NCBI GenBank assembly: GCA_963726665.1
Contig: CAVSDW010000016.1
Location: 1-64,000 of the forward strand
DNA: 64,000 nt
DNA from: RPQJ01 sp963726665
GTDB taxonomy: Bacteria; Pseudomonadota; Gammaproteobacteria; Steroidobacterales; Steroidobacteraceae
Reading direction: 5' to 3'
Under the pieces are notes generated by a model that was not told where the DNA came from, made no database searches, and saw only the letters and a program-made list of their open reading frames with translations. A program made the translations under genes and the position numbers. Below, piece by piece: positions 19,004-26,835 of the stretch; position 1 is the first letter of the stretch; each line of letters starts with the position of its first letter.

Positions 19004-20095
19004 TCACCGTGTCAGCGTCGAGCCCGACGGATGGTTCGAGCCGTGCACCTGCGAGTGGCAGTTCATGCAGTTGCCGAGCGTGAGCGTCGACACCGTCGGT
19101 CCGCTGCCGCCGGGCAGGCCGGACGGGCCGTAGGCGAAGCTCGGGTGACCCTGCTGCGAATGGCAGGACTGGCAGAGCAGCGGTCCCCGCGACTTGAGCA
19201 TGCCGGGGTTGGAGGAACCGTGCGGCGAGTGGCAGATCGTCGCAGTTCTCCGGCACCGGCGCATGCTCCCAGAGGAACGGGCCGCGCTTCTCCGCGTGGC
19301 ACTGGTAGCAGGTCTGGTTGACGCTGGACTTCACCAGCTGCTTCTCGGCGTGGTGCCGTGCGGCTGGTGACAGTCGCTGCAGGCGATCTTGCCCTGCTTG
19401 AGCGGATGCGAGTAGGGACGGAGGAACTGGCGCGCTTGTCACGTGGCAGGTGAAGCAGACCTCGGGCTGGGTGCCCGCGTGCAAGCACCGGGTCCTTCGC
19501 CGACGTGCAGGTCGTGGCAGGCGCACACGGTCACGTTGTTGGCGGCGTGCGGGCCGGCGTGCCAGTTGGCGCTCAGCGACTTCTCATGGCAGGTGAGGCA
19601 CACGCCGTTCTGCACCGAGACCGGCGCGGCCGAGTCGCGACCGAAGCGGATCATCGGCGGGCGGGTCTCGCCCTTCTTGATCTTCCCGGTGTGCTTGCCG
19701 CCCGGCCCGTGGCAGGCCTCGCACTGCAGCTGACCCTTGCCGAAGGGGCTGCGCGCATCGTTCGGATTGCCGTGCCTGGTCTTGAAGATCGCCATCACGT
19801 GGGCGTCGTCGTGGCAGGTCAGGCAGGTGTCCGCGCCTTTCTTGCTGTACTCGATCGTCTCAGCGGCGGCGGGCTTCGCTGCCGCGGCAGCCGCAGGCTT
19901 CGCCTCGGCAGCAGCGGCGGGTGCCGCCTCAGAGGCCGCGGCCGGCTGCGCCGCCGGCGCCTCCTGTCCAGCGGGCGCCGGGGCGGAGGCCGCAGCGGCC
20001 TCGGTGGCGGGCGTCGATGCCTGCCCCAGCGCGAGCGTGGGCCACAGCGCGGCGACCGCGAGCAGCCGGTACAGCAAGGGTGTCTTCCGATTCAT
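19004..20095 (-). pseudogene. MtrA/DmsE-family decaheme cytochrome c, reading frame broken several times
   Basis: MtrA-type decaheme cytochromes are threaded into the MtrB barrel and bridge periplasm and surface. Across all three frames the family sequence can be followed to the typical end CMNCHSQVHGSNHPSGS. About ten heme sites are recognisable, among them CLTCH, CEACH, CFTCH, CYQCH, CQSCH and CMNCH. One site reads CACH, a codon short. Indels are needed near 19460-19480, 19420, 19330 and 19240. The start used is MNRKTPLLYR (good GAGGTGG site, signal peptide); an alternative ATG lies at 20152. An Ala/Pro-rich linker of about 50 residues precedes the first heme. The dense, compensating breaks look more like sequence error than decay. 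Confidence 0.75.
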
Positions 20096-20171
20096 GTCCA
20101 CCTCGGCGACGGGCGCGACGGTCTGGTGCAGGGCGTGTTTCACTGATTTCATCGCGGGCACTCCCACACCG

Positions 20172-22643
20172 TCAGTTCGACGTGCCGCCAAGCTTATAAA
20201 TGCCGACCTTGTGCATGAGCTTGACGTCGGCCACCTTCCCCGGCCCGTGGCAAACGCCGCAGGTCTCGAACGGATTGGTCACGATGCCGCCGGCCGGCTT
20301 CGGAGCGTCGAAGCGGCCGCCGTTCTGCGTCATGTGCAGCGCCGCTGTCGAGCCTGTGTGACACCCGGAACAGACGGACGTGTTCGGCGTGATGCCGGTA
20401 TCGTCGGTCTGCGACGTGATGCTCGCGCCGGTGCTCGTCGTGGTCGCCTGGACCAGGTTCGGGTCCACGGGGTAGTAGGTGTCGGGCTCGTGGCAGGTCT
20501 CGCACTGGCTGATCTTATCGCCGGGCGGATACGTGACCTCGGCGAAGTCGTTCACGCTGCCGCCAAAACCATAGACCACGAACGGCGATCCGCTCTGCTG
20601 CAGTTCGGACGCGTGGATCATGTGGATCATGCGCTTGAAGTCGATGGTCTGTTCGCACCGGCCATCGACCGTCGAGACCAGCCCCTGCGGACAGCTCGCC
20701 GATGCCACCATCGTCGCGCCCGTGCGCCGGCTGATGTCCGTCGCCGACGGGTTGTGGCAGATCACGCACACTTGCGGTTCGTCGGTGCGGTTGTTGCCGT
20801 GCAGGCTCAGCACCTTGTGGCAGGCATTGCAGCGGGCGACGTTCACGACCGTGCGCCGCGCGCTGGGCGTGGCGCCGGTGACCGCGGCAATCTTGAAGAC
20901 GTTCTTCACCGGGATGCGGTCGCTGTACACGCCGTTGCCGTCGAGATCGCCGGCCGGGTGGCCCTCGAACCCGATCACGGCCGTGCCCGTCACCGAGGCC
21001 GGGATCGCGACCGACGACGTCATGGTGTACGTGCCGTCCGCATTGGCGACCACGCCTGGCGATGTCGCCGGCGCCGACGGACACCCCGCCAGCGGGTTCA
21101 GCGAAATGGGCTGGCCAGGACCCGAGCCGCTGCCCGCGTTGTTGATGTCCGCGGCGCTCCAGCCGATGTCGAAGGCGAGGCGCGCCGGTGCCGTTCGCGC
21201 TCGAACACACGCTGCCGGAGAAGTACGGGCTGTTGTAGATGTTGTAGGGTGCGTTGCCACTGGTCGGATCAGTGATCCTGAACGTGAACTTCGGGAACGC
21301 GCCGGGCGCGAAACTGGCCGCATCCACCGAGACGATCTCGAACTTGAAGCGCTTCCGTACTCACTCACGGACGGCGTCGACGGCAGAAGCGGCGGCTGCG
21401 TGCTCATCGCATGCGCGCCGTTGACCGACAGCTGCGGCAGGTTCGACTGCAGGTGGCAGTTCGTGCACTGGTCTTCGCTCGCCGGACCACCCGAGTGGGT
21501 CGGATTCGGGCCAATGAAGGTGGCCGATTCGTGGCACGAAGTGCAGTTCGCGATGGTGATCGCGGTCTTCCACTTCGATCCCGACGTCGAGTCGTTGTGG
21601 CAGGTGAGGCAGTTGCGAATGTCCTGCGGATAGGTCACCTCCGCGAACGGATAGTCCATGAACCCGGGCGTATCGCCGGAGGCCGGCACCCAGATCGGGA
21701 ACGGGATCGCGAGGTTGCCGCCCATGTGGATCTGGTGCGCCATGTACATCATGTCGAAAGGCGTGTCGGTGGCGGACTGCACTGTGTACGGGTTGTGGCA
21801 GGTCACGCAGAAGGCAAAGTCCGTGCGACCGCCGCCGTGCGCGGAAAGCCGCACGTGACACGCATTGCACTGGGCCGGGTCGATGATGTCGGGCGATACC
21901 GGCAAGCCACCGCCCGGCACGAAGTCGTACACGCCGTTGGTGACCAGGGCCTGCGGGGTCAGTTCGAGCAACTTGTCGGTGTTGGCTCCCGGCGCGCAGG
22001 TGGCGTCGCCGCGGACCTGCATGCCCACGCGCTGGGTCTCGGACGGGTCGTAGGACACGCCTGAGTATTCGGTCAGGCCCTTGGAGAACGTGTACTGGTA
22101 CTGGCCGCCGCCGAATGCCTTGAACACGCCGCCGGTCGGTGTGCAGGGCGTACCGCCCACCGTTGCAACCGCGGTCTCGAAGGTCGCGTACTCGGTGGGC
22201 TTCTGCTCGGCCGCTGGGGTCGCCGGCGGGACCGGGTTCGCGGCCGGGTCGGGGCTGTTCACGCGCGAGATGTAGCTGCGCCACTCGCTCGGGACGCCAT
22301 TCACGCCCGGGATGACCTTGGCGAACGTAAACCGCACATTCGCGGCCTGCAGGCCGTCGAGCGGCTTCCCCTCGCTGTTGGTCAGCGAGAAGGTCACCGT
22401 CGGCTTCAGCGTGGTCTTGTCCACCGAGGCCACGTTGATCGTGACGATGACGGTGTCGGCCTGGGAGATCGCGATCGCACTCCCGGTTCCAGTGGGGCCC
22501 GTCGGCCCGGGAGGCCCGACCGTGCCGCCGGATCCGCTGCGGCCGGAGCCTCCGCAGCCCGCAACTCCGACCGCGGCCGTCGCCATCAGCGCAAGGAGTG
22601 ACACACGCGTACGTGTGGTGCCCCGGGCGGTTCCGAATTTCAT
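20172..22643 (-). CDS. OmcA/MtrC-family decaheme surface lipoprotein 1
   Basis: Proteins of this family sit on the cell surface and pass electrons to minerals or other acceptors. The product is 823 residues with a lipoprotein signal (VGVAGC, Cys about residue 30), a Gly-rich collagen-like GPPGPTGPTG stretch, then ten CxxCH motifs: CNACH, CVTCH, CLTCH, CTSCH, CTNCH, CNACH, CVICH, CETCH, CSGCH, CGVCH. Two compensating frameshifts at about 21357 and 21187 scramble some 57 residues of the open frame; the other frame there reads naturally (FPKFTFRITDPTSG). The start is the ATG after GGGAGTC. It follows lipoprotein 2 by 67 bases and precedes the MtrA-like gene. Confidence 0.9.
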   Translation of the reverse strand: MKFGTARGTTRTRVSLLALMATAAVGVAGCGGSGRSGSGGTVGPPGPTGPTGTGSAIAISQADTVIVTINVASVDKTTLKPTVTFSLTNSEGKPLDGLQAANVRFTFAKVIPGVNGVPSEWRSYISRVNSPDPAANPVPPATPAAEQKPTEYATFETAVATVGGTPCTPTGGVFKAFGGGQYQYTFSKGLTEYSGVSYDPSETQRVGMQVRGDATCAPGANTDKLLELTPQALVTNGVYDFVPGGGLPVSPDIIDPAQCNACHVRLSAHGGGRTDFAFCVTCHNPYTVQSATDTPFDMMYMAHQIHMGGNLAIPFPIWVPASGDTPGFMDYPFAEVTYPQDIRNCLTCHNDSTSGSKWKTAITIANCTSCHESATFIGPNPTHSGGPASEDQCTNCHLQSNLPQLSVNGAHAMSTQPPLLPSTPSVSEYGSASSSRSSRWMRPVSRPARSRSSRSGSLIRPVATHPTTSTTARTSPAACVRARTAPARLAFDIGWSAADINNAGSGSGPGQPISLNPLAGCPSAPATSPGVVANADGTYTMTSSVAIPASVTGTAVIGFEGHPAGDLDGNGVYSDRIPVKNVFKIAAVTGATPSARRTVVNVARCNACHKVLSLHGNNRTDEPQVCVICHNPSATDISRRTGATMVASASCPQGLVSTVDGRCEQTIDFKRMIHMIHASELQQSGSPFVVYGFGGSVNDFAEVTYPPGDKISQCETCHEPDTYYPVDPNLVQATTTSTGASITSQTDDTGITPNTSVCSGCHTGSTAALHMTQNGGRFDAPKPAGGIVTNPFETCGVCHGPGKVADVKLMHKVGIYKLGGTSN

Positions 22644-22710
22644 TGATGACTCCCTGAGCGATGTGCGGGGCGTGGACCGGGCGCCCCGAAGGACGCCCGG
22701 TCGGTCGCCA

Positions 22711-25191
22711 TTACTCTGCGTGTACCAGCACAGTGTCGACCACGCGGCCCGGACCGTGGCAGACGGTGCAGGCCTCGGTCGTGGCCGACGGGACCTGCGT
22801 CTTGCTGCCCTGGACATTGAACTGGCCACCGTTCTGCGTCATATGCGCCAGCGCCGTGCTGTTGCTGTGGCAGGCGCCGCAGGTGCCAGACGTGGCCGTG
22901 GTCCAGGTGTCGTCCGTCAGGTAGAACAACGGGTTGACCCCCACCGGTGGTGCCTGCGTCGAAGTGCTGGCCGTGCTGATCGCGATCGCAGTCGGGCGAG
23001 CCGCGTAGTAGGTGTCTGCGACGTGGCAGGCCTCGCAATTGGCCAGGCGCTGGGGATAGGTCACTTCGCCGATCTCCGGGTTGGCGCCGGCGTGGATGCC
23101 GTGGACGAACGCGCCCATCGCGATCGGCCCGAGGTCGGCGCCGCCCACCTCGTCACTCGGACCATAGCCGCCACTGCTGTTGTGGCACACCGTGCAGGCC
23201 TCCGGGTTGCCATTGCGGTTGACGCCATGCAGCGACAACTGGTTGTGGCAGTTCTCGCATTTCGCCTGCGTGACCAGCCCTCTCGCCTTCGCCGTGCCGG
23301 TGTACAGGATCGCCATGCCCGCCGCCGCATTGACCGACTCCGTCGCCCAGTTGGACTTGCCCGGGGGCAGGGCCTGCGGGTGGCCGTCCATCTGCACCAT
23401 CAGATTAGTGGTGGCCACCGGAAGGGCCGTGAAGAACGGTATCGTGTAGCTGCCATCCGCCGCCGGCCCGCCCGGCTGGGCGGTGTGCGCTGCTGCCTTG
23501 ATCTGCGGGAGGTTCATCTGCAGCGCGTAACCACTGCGCCGCGGCGAGTTGTTCGAGCGCAGGCCCGGCTCGGTCCCGTCGGCCGTCGCGTTGGTGATAT
23601 CCGTCGCGGCATCCCAGCCGATGTTGATGTTCAGGGTGGAGTTCGACCCTTGGTTGAACGCCGGGTCGGTCACGATGTTGTACGGCGTACCGTCGGCGGG
23701 ATGAGTCACCTTGAACTTGATGCTCGGGATGTTGCCGAGGCCGAGGTTCGTCACGGCCATGACCTGGAACTTGAACTGCGCACCCAGCGCCTTGGCGAGC
23801 GGCGCGCCGGGCGAATTCGACGCACTGACCCAGTTCAGGTGATTGTCGGCCGTCGAGCCGGCCGAGCCGCCCTCCTTGTGGCAGCCGATGCAGGAGCCGT
23901 CGTCAGGCGCCGTAAAATCGAACGTCGAGTGCGTGTAGGTATACGTGTAGCCGGTCGTCGCATCGTATGCGACCGTGTTCAGCCCCTGGATGTGGCAGCC
24001 GCCGCACGCGGGCGGAGAGGCGTTCACCGTCCAGGCATCGCCGTCCGGCGTCGCAGCCGACGCCGTGTGGCACTTGTCGCAGTAGAGCAGGTCCTGCGGG
24101 TAGGTCACATCACCGAAGCTGGTCGGCGGGGGCAGCGCGGGGGACCGAAGCCGTAAATGATGTACGGCACTGGTGTCGCATTCGCCGACGCGGACCGCGC
24201 AGGCGAGACGGGCCCACGCAGATCCCCGGCGTGGATCGAGTGGGCCATGTAGGCCATGTCCACGGAATTGCCGCTGTCCGGATCGACCGAGCCCGGGTTG
24301 TGACAGGTCACGCAGTACTCGACCGTGTGGCGCGGGCCGCCGTGCAGGTCGAGTCGCTCGTGGCAGGTGTCGCAGGCCACGGTCGACGCGATCAGCTTGT
24401 TGCCACTGCCGGGGCCGCCGTCGGGCACCAGGTCCTGGGTTGGATTGTCGGGGCCCAGCGGCTCCGCCGCGCCGGAAAGGCGGACTTCGAGACCCACGCG
24501 ATGCGTGAGCGACGGCTCGAAGGGCACCGTGATCGGCACCGTCTCCGTTGGCGGTGACGCCGCCGTGACCGTCGAGAGATTTACTTTGTATGTGTATCGA
24601 TAATGGCCAGGACCTAGTTCGATCAGTGTTCCGGCGCTGCCGGTCTCAGAGTTGGCCTGGGTCGCGCTCGGAAGCGCCGACAAAACTGTCGGCGGATTTG
24701 TACTGGCATCCACGGGTGCTTCCCGTCTGCCTCCGGTTTATGTAGCTCTGCCACTTCTGCGGCGACGACGACACGCCCGCGGGCGGAGGCCCGAGCTTGG
24801 CGACCGTGACCAGCAACGCACCTGGTGCGAGGCCGGTCGCGGCTCCTCCATGCGAGGTCTTGAGCGTGAATTCAATGACCGGCACCGGCGTCCCGACCGG
24901 GATCGACGCCGAGTCGATGGTTGCCACGAGGACCCCGATTGCCTTGATCTGCTCGGCGGTGAGTGCGCTGCCGTTGCCGATGTCGACGGGACCACCCGCC
25001 TCGATGCTGGGAGGAGTTGCCGGGCCCGTGGGTCCCGGGCCGCCGCCTGGACCGGTCGGGCCGGTCGGCCCTGGGGCTCCGCTCTTTCCGCTGCTGCCCG
25101 AGCAACCGGCGATGCCGATCGCAGCCACTGCCATCAATGCGAGGAGCGAGACGCGCGATCGCGCGACGCCCCGGACCGTTCCGGACTTCAT
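22711..25191 (-). CDS. OmcA/MtrC-family decaheme surface lipoprotein 2 (frameshifted)
   Basis: This is a second member of the surface decaheme family, about 826 codons. The signal peptide ends IGIAGC and is followed by a GPTGPTGPGG collagen-like stretch. Ten heme sites are present: CDTCH, CVTCH, CDKCH, CGGCH, CIGCH, CENCH, CTVCH, CEACH, CGACH and CTVCH. Two frameshifts, near 24715 and 24140, break the frame; conserved sequence continues on both sides. It is the first gene of a leftward transcript with lipoprotein 1 and the MtrAB-like pair. A palindrome about 130 bases upstream is shared with lipoprotein 3. Confidence 0.85.
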
Positions 25192-25595
25192 AGCGGACTC
25201 CCTTGGCAATGCCATGGACGTGACCTCCCCACCGACGTCGAGCGCACGCAAGGGTGCACTGAAGAAACGACGACAGGCGCCGCCTGATGCTAGCGGCCTG
25301 TCGCGAACCCACGATACTGCGGATACCCGCAATTCTCAACGCTGCGACCGCCCGCGCGGTGGTGGTCCCGGCAGCCCCCCGCGCGCAGAGCCGCGCCTCG
25401 GCCGCTCAAAGCGGGCGACGCACCCGCGATGCATCCGTCGACTTGACAATCTGAAGCAGGGGCGCCTCGAGAAGCCCGCTGCTGCGGGAGAACCCTATGT
25501 CCCGTCGGAAGTTGTCCATTAGCAAGCCGGCGGTTGTCGATTAGACTATCGCGCTTCGAGTCTTCCCCATTTCACCGAAACTGGAGAATCCCGCT
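25192..25595. other. 404-base divergent intergenic region
   Basis: This gap separates the leftward cytochrome transcript from a rightward lipoprotein gene. It holds the TGCGG-ATAC-CCGCA palindrome (25318-25331), a TTGACA box at 25443-25448 pointing right without a convincing -10 partner, and a short CCCGC/GCGGG hairpin near 25480. No additional gene is convincing in it. Confidence 0.6.
25318..25331. promoter_or_regulatory. Palindrome upstream of lipoprotein 2, possible operator
   Basis: TGCGG-ATAC-CCGCA is a 5-base inverted repeat with a 4-base spacer, centred 133 bases before the lipoprotein 2 start. Almost the same palindrome, CTGCGG-TTAT-CCGCAG, lies 112 bases before lipoprotein 3. Shared sequence, spacing and orientation suggest a common regulator site, but no binding protein can be named. 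Confidence 0.4.
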
Positions 25596-26105
25596 GTGTT
25601 GAAGGCAACCATTGCCAGCGTGCTCGCCCTGTCCGCCGCCGTGTTGCTTGCCGGCTGCGACCATAAATCCCAGGAAGCGACCAAGCCGGCCGCAACCGCC
25701 CAGAATCCAGCCGACACTTTGGACCGCACCATGCCGCCGGGCGTGGAGCATCCCGCCGTCAAGCCGACCGCAGAGGCCGACGTGAGCGGAATCGCCAAGG
25801 CCGAGGGCGGCAAGACGGTCGCCGAGGTTTACGCCGAAAAGGACGCGCTGGCCGGCACCAAGGTCACGGTGCGCGGCAAGGTCGTGAAGACCAACACCGG
25901 CATCATGGGCAAGGACTGGCTGCACGTCCGCGACGGCTCCGGCGCGGACGGCACCAACGACCTGACCGTGACGACGAATGCCAAGCCGCTGCCGAACGTC
26001 GGCGACACGGTGCTGGTGACCGGGACCGTCGTGCTCAACAAGGACTTCGGCATGGGTTACAAGTACGAGGTAATGCTCGAAGACGCCGAAGTGAAAGCGG
26101 AGTGA
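25596..26105 (+). CDS. OB-fold-like periplasmic lipoprotein (NrfJ-related type)
   Basis: The 169-residue product has a lipobox LLAGC with the lipidated Cys at residue 21, a disordered Pro/Ala linker to about residue 60, and a C-terminal beta-rich domain (about 75-165) with VRGKVVKTNTGIMGKDWLHV and DFGMGYKYEVMLEDA. This matches small OB-fold proteins found beside cytochrome and respiratory genes, sometimes labelled NrfJ-related or nucleotide-binding. No biochemical role is established. The start is GTG followed by TTG, with GGAGA upstream. It diverges from the cytochrome transcript and ends at a strong terminator. Confidence 0.8.
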   Translation: MLKATIASVLALSAAVLLAGCDHKSQEATKPAATAQNPADTLDRTMPPGVEHPAVKPTAEADVSGIAKAEGGKTVAEVYAEKDALAGTKVTVRGKVVKTNTGIMGKDWLHVRDGSGADGTNDLTVTTNAKPLPNVGDTVLVTGTVVLNKDFGMGYKYEVMLEDAEVKAE

Positions 26106-26176
26106 CGAGAGATTGCGCCTGACCGCACGCGGTCGGCCGTCGTCGCTTCGGGCTGCCTACGCGAGGCCCGTAAAAG

Positions 26177-26215
26177 AAGATGCCCGTGACGCAAGTCACG
26201 GGCATCTCTTTTTTT
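26177..26215. terminator. Bidirectional intrinsic terminator
   Basis: The arms GATGCCCGTGAC and GTCACGGGCATC form a perfect 12-bp stem with a GCAA loop. On the plus strand it is followed by TCTTTTTTT. On the minus strand TCTTCTTTT follows. It serves the rightward lipoprotein gene and the leftward small lipoprotein gene that converge on it. Confidence 0.95.
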
Positions 26216-26261
26216 GCATTGAGTGTCGCGCGACGAGCCGCCGACACCCGGGATTCAGGCT

Positions 26262-26586
26262 CTACTGCTTCTGCTTCTTGATCACGCAGCCGGCCTTATG
26301 GGCCTGCACGAAGATGCCGGACAATTCATCGACCGGGCCCGGGGTCTTGCCCATCGATTCCAGTTGGTCGCGGTACTGCTGGCACTGGGGCGAGGGATCG
26401 ATCAACGTCGCCATGTCGGCAGCTCCCTTGGACCGGTCCTTCGCCACGGGCTTCGCCGCCGCGGGCTCGGGTTGAGTTGCCGTTGCAAGTCTCGTCGTCT
26501 TCCTGCGCCTGCGGCGCTTCCTTCTTTGCGCATCCCGCCAGGACCGCCAGGACGGTGATGCCAACCAATGCAGTGAGTCTATTCAT
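26262..26586 (-). CDS. Small lipoprotein of unknown function (frameshifted)
   Basis: The N-terminal frame reads MNRLTALVGITVLAVLAGCA, a clear lipoprotein signal with Cys19. The C-terminal part continues in another frame and reads QCQQYRDQLESMGKTPGPVD to the end IKKKQKQ-like tail, with two Cys residues (CQQYRDQL and AGCVIKK). One frameshift is needed near 26485. The full product would be about 107 residues, lipid-anchored in the periplasm. No family is recognised. It lies between the terminator pair and lipoprotein 3 and is bounded by terminators on both sides. Confidence 0.6.
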
Positions 26587-26743
26587 CGTTTCGCACGCTC
26601 GAAATGGGTACCCGGAGTGGGGCCGGAAGAATGCCACATGGCTGCCGAAACGGGATACTGGCTTTCCGAGCCGTGAGCGGCCAGCCGGCAGCGACCAGGT
26701 ACTGGCTCGAGCCGGATCACGCGCCCCGGGGATCGGATAAGAA

Positions 26744-26775
26744 CCAAAAAAGAGGCGGGCTCGAAAGCCCGCCTC
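26744..26775 (-). terminator. Intrinsic terminator downstream of lipoprotein 3
   Basis: This is a perfect 10-bp stem (GAGGCGGGCT / AGCCCGCCTC) with a 4-base loop. On the minus strand it is followed by a run of six or seven T (26745-26751). It is the second of two tandem hairpins after the lipoprotein 3 stop and ends that transcript. Confidence 0.9.
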
Positions 26776-26800
26776 ACAGTTCATCCCAGACCGGTGAGCC

Positions 26801-26824
26801 GGGGTGGGCCCGAAAGCCCACCCC
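26801..26824 (-). terminator. First of two tandem terminator hairpins
   Basis: The 9-bp stem GGGGTGGGC / GCCCACCCC begins 11 bases after the lipoprotein 3 stop. It has no U run of its own but lies just before the stronger terminator at 26744-26775. The two share the CGAAAGCCC loop region, so one may be a copy of the other. Confidence 0.6.
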
Positions 26825-26835
26825 GCTCACTCAGC

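Noticed and set aside
19737..21275. 500-codon plus-strand frame opposite the MtrA-like gene and lipoprotein 1
   Set aside because: The minus strand carries the heme motifs; the plus frame has none and is rich in Arg and Val.
22312..24156. 600-codon plus-strand frame opposite lipoproteins 1 and 2
   Set aside because: It spans two genes and their intergenic gap, which a real gene would not mirror. It is a shadow of the GC-rich minus strand.
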